This document shows, one piece after another, positions 22,036 through 34,011 of a stretch of 64,000 nucleotides of DNA. Location: positions 410,699,739-410,763,738 of the forward strand of contig NC_092875.1 of NCBI RefSeq assembly GCF_028372415.1. Direction: 5' to 3'. The notes beneath the pieces are model-generated. The model had not been told where the DNA came from. It did not search any database and saw only the letters and a program-made list of their open reading frames with translations. This DNA comes from Notamacropus eugenii. Lineage: Eukaryota > Chordata > Mammalia > Diprotodontia > Macropodidae. Both the position numbers and the translations under genes were made by a program. Within the stretch, counting starts at the first letter, position 1. Each line of letters begins with the position of its first letter.

Positions 22036-25000
22036 TTGTTAAGAATAGAAAAGGTGACCCACATTGAATTTCTCCATCAGTATTTTTCCTTGACATATGC
22101 CTGTGAACAAGGATTCATCTAGCCTTACTATCTGTGATCTTTCCCTTGAAATTTACTTACTTTAACCTAGAAGGAGTACCAGAGAAAAACTACTTTGATC
22201 AATGAATAAAAAGCCACTGTGCATTGAAGGCAAAACAGCTCCAGATAGAGTTTCCTAAGAAACCAAAAAATAAGTGGAAAGAAATAGTTACTTGATTTAT
22301 AAAGTGTCTTTTGTTAACAAATAAAATTAGTCCCAAATCCCTTCATTTTAGCCTTCTCGGGATCTCCAAAGCAGGAAGAGTAGAATAGTGATTCCAAGGA
22401 GACATCTTTATTGCTCTTGTTGTGATTTCAGAATGCTTACTCTGAATTCAAGCTAGGTTTTCTAATCAAGTCTGATACTACAAGTCTGATTTAAAGCACG
22501 TTCTTTAAATCTTAAGGTGATGGATATGAAAAACACACAAAAACACAGTATGAATTAGCAACTAAACTTACACCTATCTCCTGCCACATCATCCATCAAA
22601 AAAATATAGATAATTCTTTTAGCAGAAAAATTAATTTTTATGATTTTTTGAATTATCCCCATTCTTTTTTCTCTCTTAAAAAGGTTACTTCCTACAGTGA
22701 AACTTGGCAACTGTAATGAAGTTTCTCAAATTAGAAAAAAATAACATCTGAGTTAAATGTCAAATTATAGTAAACATTGCCTCTTCTTTATTATTCATCC
22801 AAAAGATGCGTGAGTGACAGGTTTCATAGAGAGCATACAGCTTTGTTGAGTATGAAGGGAAGGGGATGCAAAATCACGAGCTAAAATTTAAATGTGGCTA
22901 TGCATTTATTTACTAATGAAAATTAGATTCTTTAATTCTAGGAAGGACAGGTAAAATACTACACTCTCTGTTTTAGCTATTTTGATAGTTGAAGCTATTC
23001 AGAAATCACAGCAATCAACTAAATTAGATAATGACTAAACGGAATTAATTGAAAATAGATAGTTTAATGAATATGTGAGTAGAACGACAACAGTGAACTC
23101 CATTGTTTCTAATCTGTAGTGCACACACAGCTCACAGGTAATAGCACAATTTGATAGGTTACAGAAAGGACTTTGTTATAATAAGTGTATCAGTACTGGA
23201 CAGTAGGGGACGATATTTCACTTAGTTTGTGCAAAATAAATCACCACTAAAGGAGAAAAATTCTTAATGGGGCTACTTAGCAGCCCAAAAGGAAGACATG
23301 TCTGACAGGGAAAAAAGAGATCTGAAATTTGCCCTCTGTTAAAAATGTTTCCTTGTCTGCATGCCCATTACCTATGGGATATTCGGTCCATTATCTGTTG
23401 ACTAGTAGACTATTGATTTATTTGTGTTCCCTCAGGGTAGCAAAACGAAAGGACTGATTATTAGCAGCATTGCCCTCCTCATTTCCAGCTGAACTCTCTG
23501 TGGAAGCAACTCTCTTGTGAAATGTACTCCTGGATAGCTCTAATGGAGTAGAAGTTTTATTCAAAGGCCTCAATGTAACTCTGGAGGGGTAAAATTTTTA
23601 ATAATGTCCCTGTGCAAGTCGTGCTATTTTATGTATTCTAAGGAAAGTTTGCGGGGAAAGTAAGGGAGTGAAGGGAACAAACATTTATCAAGCACCTACT
23701 ATGTGCCAAGCACTGTGCTAAGGGTTTTACAAAGTAGTACAAAGATACAATACTAAGGATGAATATTTCTCTGGAGATACATAAACAAGCTGCATCTGAT
23801 GCTGATTTGTGTAGGGCATGGCTTATATCTATATATTCCTTGATAGGAGTGGGGAATGGAATGGACACTTAATAGATCCAGGAAAGTTCCTTAAGAATGC
23901 ATCTATCTGAAGAGCACCCTTACAGTTTACATTGATTAAAGCATAACTGGCAGCAGAAACGATATGAGGTCACTTTAGCCATGCCAGATTATTTTGTTGC
24001 TTCTTATGCACATGACCACAATATTGTAGATGATAAATACCGTTTTAAGAGGTTTTTACTAGAATCAATACTCAGATTTCAAACCTTTTTGACTCAAGCT
24101 TGTAAATAATCTAGAGTCATGTATGTGTGCTGCTGGGAACATAATGCTAGCTTTTCCAAGAAATAGTATCAATAGCACCAACATTTAAACATAAAAATGA
24201 TTACTCATTTTCCATCAATTCTTTTGTCATGAATTAAAACTTTTCCCCCCCACCATCATCAAATAGTATTAATAGATGCCTCCACAAAGACAAAGGTTGC
24301 ATCTCCTCCTTACTTTTTTTAATTTAGAGGAATAATGTTTGTGCTATGATATGAATATATTTTTATCTTTAATTCATCAGTACTTCTTTTTAAGATGTTC
24401 TTTACTTGTACTCAATTTTATTTCTGAATTAATTGTAAAATCTGTTAGGTTTTATTTGTAAATATAGGGGTTTGAGCAAATCACTACCTTTATTAACTTA
24501 AATTTCTTCTTTTGTGGAACCTGGATAAGAGGAGCTCTGAGTGCCATTTTGGTTCTTCATTCTTAAGATTCTGATCCCCCACCTTCACTAGTACCTTCAG
24601 ACTTCTCCATGGGAGGTCCCTCTGGTTCTTTACAGGTTAACATCATTTGGAGCCAATCTAAGCAAATAACATGGGTACACTAGCAGTTCAAATAGATTGC
24701 TTTGTGATATAAAGTTCTGCAAACTTATGAACTATATAGGATTGTTTGATGAAAAAATACTGAACTTCTCAGATAAGAACAAAGAACTAACTTGACAATT
24801 TCTTTTCCCTATTTCCTTTCAGATTATATCATTATACCCTACGTGGAAATCAATGTTAAATAATAAAATGTAAGTCGGTCAATTCACTTTTAATTTCTAC
24901 TACTGCTGGTTCCCAAACATGTATGTCTCATTGTAGATGTTTCATAATGGATTAGAAAGATGACATTTCATGAACCTCTTTCTTTTTGTTGTGGTCTTAT

Positions 25001-25980
25001 CATCTTGCATATGAAGTTGGTGAAATTTACAAACCCTTTCCTATTCTTTTATCATAAACATAAGGAAGCCCACTCACTTAAGTGAGTATTTTTCATAACT
25101 AAATAACATTTTAATGTTATTGTTTTCTACTAAAACTGTACAAGTTGTTCTTTTGAATATGACTAAGGTCATCTATTTTTATAGCAGCATATTCACTAAC
25201 CTAACATTCCTTCAAACTTTTGAATAATAGATTATTGGAGTAAATTGAATTAATATTTTAGAATGTGTGAATTTGGGTTTACTCTTTGAGAAAAAAAACC
25301 ACCTTTTTTTCTCTTGTGTATTTATACATTTAAGCACCTTTGGCATCATGAGAGATAAATAGGTTCTTGCCTACTCCTATGATTTCAGGGTAAAGGAAAG
25401 TTTTCATCTACCAGCACCTCTAGACTTCCCACTCAAAAAATTCCTTTTTTTACCTGCTCTGGAGATTAATTCACTTGTTCCACAATTATAGACAAAGGTT
25501 AAAATGCAAATAAGCACAGAGAGCTGGCAAATTACACTAAGGCATAAGTGACTAGTTTCAGATTATTTCATCAGAACCAATTCTAATAGAGAACTTCAAG
25601 AACCTTCATGGAAATCTGAAGGCATTAAAGACAAACCTGGGCTCATAAATGACTTTGTTACAATTTTACTAGAGTAAATACTGGCTAAATAAACTAAATC
25701 ATGACAACCAAACAAAATGCTGAAAATAATTATTAAGGTTAAGCATTCCTTAAAAGATGTGTATGCACATTTACTTGAATGAAACAGATGATGGAAAGTT
25801 TGGAAGAAAAGATTATGAAGCAGAATTCCTAGTTTAGAGCAAAAAAGAAGATTGTAAGCAATTGAGTTGCCCCATGGAAATGGTGACCAATTAGTTTCTT
25901 GACTAGTTACTTTCTACCATAGGAAAGACAGGATGCTGGTTTCTCAGATTATAAGGAAAGTCAATATATCTATATCCATA
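22036..25980. other. Repeat-poor stretch, nothing recognised apart from one small SINE/L2 tail
   Basis: Nearly 4 kb hold only one short recognisable piece, at 23675-23745 ('atcaagcacctactatgtgc', the antisense end shared by L2 and MIR-like SINEs). I see no coding frame with a domain and no RNA gene. The density of recognisable repeats is much lower than on either side. Confidence 0.45.
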
Positions 25981-25982
25981 AC

Positions 25983-25996
25983 TGTCTGTCTGTTTG

Positions 25997-26030
<34 letters not shown>

Positions 26031-26036
26031 CATCCA
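25983..26036. repeat. (CTGT)n/(CTAT)n microsatellite
   Basis: A few ctgt units run into about nine ctat units and end with catccatc. Confidence 0.9.
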
Positions 26037-26044
26037 TATATGTA

Positions 26045-26737
26045 CAAATAATAGCCATTCTTCAACAGATAAATGGTCAAAGAAATAAAGAAACAGTAGT
26101 CAAATGAAGAACTGCCAAGCATTCACAGCCATGTGAAAGAATGTTCCAAATTCAAACAAGAGATAGAAATAAAAACAACCCTGAAGTTTGACCTCATACT
26201 CTACAAATTGAAAATTGGCCAAAATGACAAAAATGTCAGTAGTCAAAGTTGGAGGGTTTGTGAGATATGTGCTTAGGTACACCAATAAATTCTTGGTGGA
26301 GCTATGAAATTGTGCAACCATTTTGGAAAGCAATTTGTAATTAAGCAAATAAAGTAACTAAAATGTTCATATTCATTGAACCAGTAATTCCATTACAAGG
26401 TTTATACCACCACAGAAGCCAGTGATAAGAGGGAAATCTGTACATATATATATGTATATACATAAAATATGTATATTCATACATACATATGTGTATGTGT
26501 ACATATATTTACAGCAGCACTTTTTGTTATAGTAAAGAATTAGAAACAAAATACATGCCCACTAATTGGAGAATTGCTAAGTAAAGTGTTATATATGAAA
26601 GGAATGGAATATTGCTGTCCTATAAGAAATGATGTGTTTGATAAATACAAGGAAGCATGGAAAGATTTGTATGAACTGATGCAGAGTGAATTTAAGTAGA
26701 ACCAAGAAAGTAGTATGCACAGTAACTATTATTATTC
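26045..26737 (+). mobile_element. Old L1 3' end
   Basis: Sense L1 landmarks are visible in order: 'cagataaatggtcaaagaaa', 'tgtgcaaccattttggaaag', 'agtaattccattacaaggtt', 'tttacagcagcactttttgt', 'tgcccactaattggagaatt' and 'gaactgatgcagagtgaatt'. A TA/CA-type expansion sits inside it at about 26438-26508. It is 5' truncated and decayed. Confidence 0.7.
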
Positions 26738-27270
26738 TTGGTCCTTTGTTTATGAAGGGGCCAATGACATCAATGCATGATGCCTTGACTTTTGTATGTG
26801 AATCAGATCATGTGAGGCATTGTTGCACAAAATTGTCAGTCTCATTCTCTCTCTTCCTAAGTTATTGCAATCTTGTCAAAGGACAAAAATCGTGATGACT
26901 GGCAATGACCCAGGATGCAGTGGATGACCTTGATATCTTTAATGTCTGACTAAATTCTGAGTACCTCATAGTACCTACTTCAGATGTTTTCATGGCCATT
27001 GGAACAAATTGTCCTCATCCACCTATTCCATCAGGGAAAATCTTCACATGCTTGGGGTAGACATCCCCTTAACTAACTGATGGGTTTAAAGCCTGTTGAT
27101 TACTCTCAATCTCATGTTGCCTGTCTGCCAAAACAGTTTACTGGGATGTCATTACTGATCATGCTACAGCTTCTTAGGGCCACGTATGAGAGTTGGCTTA
27201 ATTAGGTGAATATCAACAATGGATAAGCAGCCCTGAAAAAGACTCAGCAAGTCCTCACACCAGAATAGCT
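26738..27270 (-). mobile_element. RTE-related marsupial repeat (copy 1)
   Basis: The plus strand shows the antisense of the repeat at 30300-30795: 'aggggccaatgacatcaatg', 'gatgccttgacttttgtatg', 'gatgactggcaatgaccca' and 'catgcttggggtagacatcc' all have counterparts in inverted order there. It abuts the L1 end at 26737. The RTE label is an inference from the type of 3' end. The frame at 26686-26895 is a shadow. Confidence 0.55.
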
Positions 27271-30200
27271 AGTCCTTCTGAACACCTAGAAGGCAATAAC
27301 TACAATGTAAATGGAAAGAATAACATTTTGCCTACATACCAAAAAATTCAAAAGGAATTTTCACAATATTATAAAGAAGAAGCAGGACTGTAATGAAGAG
27401 ATATGACAGGTCACCTCTAATCTATCCCTCCATATAGGTGAGAGGTCCACATATGCCACAATTTAACATGTTTCTGGACTTTTTCCAGCATATCAATCAG
27501 TTGTATTGAATTTTTTATTCCTTCTAAAAATACTATTTGTTATATGGCATAGGAAGAGAATGAAGAGGAATATTTGGGATAACTATGACAATGTAAGAAA
27601 ATAAAATATATTTAAAAGAAAAAATGATGATATACAAGACAGAAAGATTAAATAGATCTAGTAGGAGAAATATGTGACTCCACAATTTCAGATCTTTTTG
27701 CTCTTTTCCTTGACCCCATTGCAAAATGTCTCACATAATCCTGTCTTCAGTATTTGCTTTTTTTTCTTTGCCTCTCTTCCAATTTCCACCATGAGAAGTC
27801 CCATTCAACCATTTATGCATGCTTTTAGATAGAAACTACCATGCAATCACCAAAATGGGAGAGAGTAGGAGAGAGGAAAATAGTTCAGCCCCTATCATTC
27901 ATGTTAGCCATTATGAGACCAAAGAAATTTGTACTTGTCTTTCTCATCTCTTAAAATAATTTGAAATTATTTAAAAAGTTTTCAAAGTGTAGAACTTCTA
28001 TCATTAGATTGCAGTACTGCTAGAAAACTTGCTTTTGAAGGAGGGAAACATGGTTTAATGACTAATGTACAATTCTCAAAAATAAGAGAGGAAAAAAAGA
28101 AAGAAGGAAAATCTCTAGGTATGCCAAAAGAAAAAAAAATGCTATGCATTTTGTACTACGTATCATACTGTACTATGATAAATAACCTGAAATATGAAAA
28201 TCTATCATTAGTAATGCCAACATTTCTAAAGTTGTTTGTTATTAAATTTACCACACACAAATCTCCTAATCCAGTTTTCTCCTATTTTTCCTTTCTCTTT
28301 ACTCATCAATAAATAGTAGACATCCTGAATGCTTTTGACATTACATAAGGGACATTCCCTGCTAACTATGCTTAGAGAACAGAGTTATAGCCATAAAACC
28401 CAAAACTTAGATTCTTAAGCTCTATGTGATTCTTTGCCAACATTCTGAACTCATCAAGACCTTTCACTGTTCTGTTCACAGGTTTGATCATAGTGTGCTC
28501 TCCTGGATGCACATATAGTCACATGGCTCTTGCGCTGATGGTGATTGCTAACAGTGTTTCAGGATAACCATATTGATGCAAATACCACTCATCTAAAGAA
28601 AATAGACAATCAGTCAAAAGATTGTTATTAAAAGCTGACTCTGTATCTGTCACTCTGCTAAGCTCTTGCTAAGTGTTCTTTTCATTAAAAAAATAAGTAA
28701 GACCCTCACGCCACATGGTTAAGAAAAGAGAATACTCTAATATTTGAGGCCATAGTGAGGAAACAGTTTCAAATAAATACATAACAACAGACCTTGTTCT
28801 GGTCTCTGGGGGAGATTTCAATGAGTCAAAACAAACCAGGCATCTACTACCTACAATGATGAAAAGAATAATTTAAAACCTTTTAAAGTAACAGTCCTAT
28901 TAGGCACATCCTCAGCTTATAGGTACTTGTCTGAGAAGTATCCAATGTGCAAATTCACTTCTCTTTTGAATTGTATCTTTACAAGCAAAAGCAGAAGTGA
29001 TTTTAAAAAATACTGTAATATTTATTATATCAGATTAGGTGTCTGAGAGTGAAACTGCATCTAGATAACTGGCTCAGTGTCAAAATAATAAACATGTCAA
29101 GAAATGAAAGTCTCCTTAAAAACAAAATGAAGATGGGAATGGAAACGTCAGGCTTGGGGTACACAAGTTCTCAAATCAATTATCTCAAATGCATTTTCCT
29201 GATGTGAATTTATTTGCTATATTTATTTGCAAGAATTGTTTATAGTTCCCATAAAACCCTTGGCTCCTAGCACAGCACCTTGGGCTGTTCTTTTCATCTT
29301 GTTCTAATGTGAGATCCCTGGAACAGTCACATCAGATAAGTAGCAAGCAAATGGGGGGTCCTAGATCCCAGAGCCCAATGGGACTCAGTGATTGTAGCCC
29401 CTTTAGAGAGGAGAGATTAAAATAGAGCTATGGAGAGCTATAATAAGAGTTGAAATAAGGCTCATGGCATTTGAACATTACAGTCATTTTGTATAGGAGT
29501 TCAAATTATTATTAATTATTATAATCACCTCTGGGAAGCATTCTTCATAGCTACTTAAAGGTATGTTGTATTGTACAGCTAAATGCCATCTGAGTACTAT
29601 GCCAGCTTGTCACATATGGCTAGGAATGATTATAATTTCTATTAAAAGAGATATCTAAAGGAGTGGACATTTAATTATCAAGAATAGATATTTGGATTGA
29701 CCAGTTTGACGACAGGGGTAGTGGAAACCATAGTAAGCCTTAATTTAGATCACATAGCTTTAATGATGATCCTGCCTTTTTAAATTAGATAATAATTACA
29801 TGAATTTTTTCTGCATAAGGGGACTCTCTCTTCAAAGCTTCATGTGCATTCTCCTCCACATCTCTGCAAGGCACCTGAAGTGCCTACCACAAGTACTTTG
29901 GAGGTATTTAAGAATTAGGTGGAGGGATATGACTTGTAGGTCCAAGTCTGAAGGAGATTAATGTAAAGGTCTGCACATTTCCTGAGCCTGTCTTTCTCTT
30001 TTACAAACATTATTCCTAGGCAGGTTTAACCAAGTATGAGACAGACATTATGTGACCAGATTCTCTTCTTTGAGAATTTCTTTCTTTCTTTTAAAATTGG
30101 GCCTTTGGCTCATTTTTATCTCAGTTGGATTAGAAACTCTTCAAAGCAGGAGCTAACTGTAATGTCACAGTGACATGAGACTCTAGGATTTTATTGACAC

Positions 30201-30299
30201 ACAAAGCAATCTTTTAAAAAAGGCATGAAAGAGAAAGCATTGGCCAGGAACATATAGGTGCTATATGAATTGTTAAGGTAGATAGAACATCTCTGATGT
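27271..30299. other. No gene or confident repeat
   Basis: About 3 kb of mostly unrecognised AT-rich sequence between the two RTE-related copies. A weak L2/MIR-like tail is possible at 28625-28680 ('ctctgctaagctcttgcta'). The frames at 27533-27724 and 28058-28312 have no domain. Confidence 0.4.
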
Positions 30300-30795
30300 G
30301 AAGGTTTGCTGAATCCTTTTCAGGGCTGCTCACATAACTCTCATCTGTAGCTCCAAGAAGCTGGAGTATGTACAGTGGCTATGCCTTGGTAAAACCATCT
30401 CAACAGATGAGCTAAACCAGGCTGAGGTTAACCTAAAGACCTCCAACCTCTTAGTAAGTTAGGGGGAATGTCTATCCCAAGCATGGGAAAACTTACCTCA
30501 AAGGAATGGGCAATTGAGAAAAAAATGTTCCAACAGACATGATAATAGCTGAAGCAGCTGTTGTGGAGTGATTGGAGCTTGGTCAGACATGGAAGATGTC
30601 AAAGTTACCCACTAAATCTTGGGCCATCACCAGTCATCCTGTCTTTTCTCCTTCCACTGGACTTCAATGACACTGAAAGAGAGAGAGTGACAACTTCATG
30701 AAACTCTACCTCACTTCAATCCAGTTCATATGCAAATTAAGACATCACAAAGTGATATCATTGGTCCTTTTTTGAAAATGAAGGATGATCAACAA
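30300..30795 (+). mobile_element. RTE-related marsupial repeat (copy 2)
   Basis: A copy in the plus orientation with a 3' end reading 'tgatatcattggtcctttt' then 'gaaaatgaaggatgatcaac' and a short aacaacaa tail. It matches 26738-27270 in inverted order. It has no open frame. L1 copy C begins directly after it. Confidence 0.6.
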
Positions 30796-31279
30796 CAAAA
30801 TGAAGAGCAGAGCAAAAATGGCAGAGCAAAATCAGGGACTCATCTGAGTTCTCCCAAATTCCCTTTGAAACAACTTTAAAATAATGCATTAAATTGAATT
30901 CTGGAATGACAGAACAAATAAAATATTGGGGTAAAACAATTTTCCAGCCTCAGACAACTTAGGAGGTTAGCAGGAAAGATCTAACTCACAGGGGCCTGGA
31001 GTACAGTACAATACAGGTTACTCTGGGCAAATCATGAGCAGACCATAGAGGCAAATGAATCAGCAGTGACACTAACTTCAGGAGCTCTCAGTCCACAGAT
31101 GCTAAAGGGATCAGACAACTTGTCAGAAGGAGATTACTTTGGAAAAACTAAACAATCACAGACCCCTGGAACCAGCTCTGAAAATAACATGAAAAACCTG
31201 AAGCCAAGAACCACGTCCACAATCACCCTAGGAACAGATTCCAACTTTAGTATAATATTAAAAGTTGAGAATTAGAATG

Positions 31280-32298
31280 GAAAAAATGAACAAACAACAA
31301 AAAAGAGCCTATCCATAGAAAGTTACTCTGATAATAGGGAAGATTAATACACAAACTCAGAATATAATAAAGTCAAAACAGCTACATGTAAAGATTCAAA
31401 GAAAAATGTGGGTTGGTCACAGGCTCCCAAAATTCCTGGAAAAGTTCAAAAAGGACTTTAAAAATCAAATAAGAGAGATAGAGAACAAACATGGAAAGAA
31501 ATTAGTGATGCGAGAAAATGATGAAAAAAGAGTTAACATCTTGATAAAAGAGGCACAAAAATCCACCGAAGACAAGAGTATCTTAGAAAGCAGGATTATT
31601 CAAAAGGAAAAGAAAACCACTAAAGAAGGTAATTACTTAAAATTAGAATTGGGCAAATGAAAACTAATGACTCCATGCAACATCAAGAAAACATAAAAAA
31701 AGAATGAGAAAAAAATGGAAGAAAACATGAAATACCTCATTGAAAAAATAACTTGCCTGGAAAATAAACTAAGAAGATTTAATTTAAGAATTATTGAACT
31801 ACCTAAATGTCATGCTTAAAAAAGAGTCTAGACATCACATTTAAGGAAATTATCAAGGAAAACTATCCCGGTATCCTAGAATCAGAGGGTAAAAACATCA
31901 ATTGAAGAATTAATTGATCCCCTCCCAAAAATGCTCCCAAAATGAAAACTCCCAGCAGTATAATAGCCACATTCCAGAGTTCCCATGTCAAGAAAAAAAT
32001 AATGAAAGCAATCAGAAACAATTTGAATATCACGGAACCACAGGCAGTATAACAAACGTTTTAGTAGCTTCTGCATTGTAGGATAGAGAGACTTGCAATA
32101 TGATATTCTGGAGGGCAAAGGAGTCATGATTAAAAGCAAGAATCAGTTATGGAGCAAGGAGTATACTCCTTTGGGGGAATATGAGACACAGCACTTTAAA
32201 TCATTCCTGATGAAAAGATGAGATCTGAATAAAAAATCTGACATCAAACATAAGACTCCAGAGAAACACAAAAAGGTAAACAGAAACAGAAATTATAA
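31280..32298 (+). pseudogene. L1 ORF1p remnant (copy C)
   Basis: The coiled-coil part is open at 31406-31660 (phrases FKKDFKNQIREIENKHGKKL and KRVNILIKEAQKSTEDKS). The RRM-like region at about 31720-32030 has an eroded LENKLRRFNLRIIELPK stretch and an equivalent of 'PSSIIATFQSSHVKKKIMKA'. The C-terminal domain runs to about 32298. Frameshifts and stops interrupt all three parts. Confidence 0.7.
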
Positions 32299-32849
32299 GA
32301 GATTCAATAAGTTTAAACTATTTTCATTTCTACATTGGAAGATTATAGTTGCAGCAAAACTTTATCATTATTAAGCAGTTAGAAGGAGGATATAAAAAGA
32401 ACTAACATAGGTCTTAGTTGAATATCATGGAATGATTAGAAAAATAAAATTAAAGGTGTAAGAAGGACTTATCAACTGGGAAAAGTGGGAATAGGTAAAA
32501 TGGGGTAAATTTTCTCATATAAAAGAGGGAGAAAAGGAAGAACTTTTATAGTGGTACAGAAGACTGGGTTGGGGGGGGGTGATGAGTCATGCTTGAATCT
32601 TACTCTCATGGGAATTGGCTCAACAGGGAATAACATGAACACTCAGTTGGGTATTCAATCTAATCTAGCCCAAGTAGGAATGGAGGAGGTAAGTAAAGAT
32701 GAAGTGAAGATAGAAAGGAGAGTTGATTGGGTAGATAGTAGTCTGAGACAAGAGAGATGTTTGAGGAGAGGCATGGTAAAAGGAGGAAGAAGGATAAACA
32801 GAATAAAATAGGATGGAGAGGAAATATAGAGTAATCATAACTCTGAATG

Positions 32850-33150
32850 TGAATGAGATAAATTTACTCATGAAACAGTAGAGAATAGTGGATTAAAAGA
32901 ATCTGACAATATGTCATTTACAAGAGGCACATTTGAAGACATGCATGGAGTAAAGGTAAGGGGAAGAAGTAGGATCTATTTTTTCTTCAGATGATGTAAA
33001 AGACAGAAACAAAAAACAAGGTTATCAATCATGATCTCAGACAAAGCAAAAACAAAGATAGATCTAATTAAAAGAGATAATCAGGGAAACGATATTTTGC
33101 AAAGTACCATAGACTATGAATTATGTATCAAATGGTATAGCAGCAAAATT
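32850..33150 (+). pseudogene. L1 ORF2p endonuclease fragment (copy C)
   Basis: The region begins with an eroded 'TLNVNE' start, as in the L1 endonuclease N-terminus TLNVNGLNSP. A 'CHLQEAHLK' equivalent of the CLQETHL active-site region follows. The open frame 33031-33222 carries 'MISDKAKTKIDLIKRDNQGN', which aligns with copy B at 60783-60840. The copy then breaks at the J insertion. Confidence 0.7.
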
Positions 33151-34011
33151 TTTTGTTTTTTTTCTTTTAAAATATTATTCATTTATTTAGGTTTTAGTAT
33201 TTTTGGTGGAAATGTAAAATGATACACCCATTTTGGAGAGCAAACAGGAATTATGCCCAAAGAGTTAATAAACTACCTATATCCTTTGATCCAGCAATGC
33301 CACTGCTTGATCTATTTTCAAGGATGATAAGCGGAAAAGGAAAAGAACCTCAGAAGTTCCAAAATGTTTTTAGTAGCTTTCTTTGTGATAGTAAAGGACT
33401 GGAAAGTGAAAGGATGCCCATCAATTGGGAAATGGCTGAACAAGCTGTGGTACATATTTGTGATGGCATACTACTGTGCTATCAGAAATGACGAGCTCAA
33501 TGACTTTAGAAAGACTTACAAAAACCAGTGCAGAGTGATACAGGCAGAATTAAGAGAACATTGTATACAGTTAACAACAATATTGTTAAATGACTTTGAG
33601 TAAATAAATTATTTTTACTGTAAATACCCAAATTAGTGATAAAGAATATATGAAAAATGATGCCATCTTCATCCAGAGAAAGAACTGATATTGTCTGAAA
33701 ACACACTGTAGCATTTTCTGTCTCTCTCTCTCTCTCTTTGGCTTTCTCTCTCTATCTTTATCTCTCTCTCTCACTCTCTCTTTCTCTACATCTCTCTTTC
33801 CTTTTGGTATTTCAGTTTTCTTATACAAAATGAATGATATGGAAAGGATTTACTTGATTTCACATGCATAACCTATATTAGATTGCTTGCTGCCTCAGGG
33901 AGAAGGGAAAGAAGAAGGAATAAAATATGAAACACAAAACTTTTTAAAAATGTTAAAAATTATTTTAATGTGTAATTAGGGAAAACTATTATATAAACCA
34001 AAAAAAAAATA
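33151..34011 (+). mobile_element. L1 3' end nested inside copy C (copy J)
   Basis: From about 33207 the DNA matches the ORF2 C-terminus and 3' UTR of L1: 'gtggaaatgtaaaatgatac', 'ttgatccagcaatgccactg', 'aggatgcccatcaattggga' and 'gctgtggtacatatttgtga'. The tail ends with A-runs at about 33996-34010. The first 55 bases (33151-33206) are T-rich and unexplained. A (CT)n microsatellite lies inside at about 33718-33800. It is a 5'-truncated insertion into copy C. Confidence 0.75.
33718..33800. repeat. (CT)n-rich microsatellite
   Basis: Interrupted tctc repeats inside the 3' UTR of the L1 tail J. The minus frame 33586-33828 (Arg/Glu-rich) is this repeat. Confidence 0.9.

Larger units (their letters stand above)
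30796..33150 (+). mobile_element. L1 LINE 5' half (copy C)
   Basis: This is an older, more decayed L1 with a 5' UTR from about 30796 (box 'gcaaaaatggcagagcaaaa'), ORF1 at about 31280-32298, a spacer to about 32840, and the endonuclease start of ORF2 to about 33150. There it is interrupted by the L1 tail J. The rest of ORF2 resumes at 34012. Confidence 0.75.
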
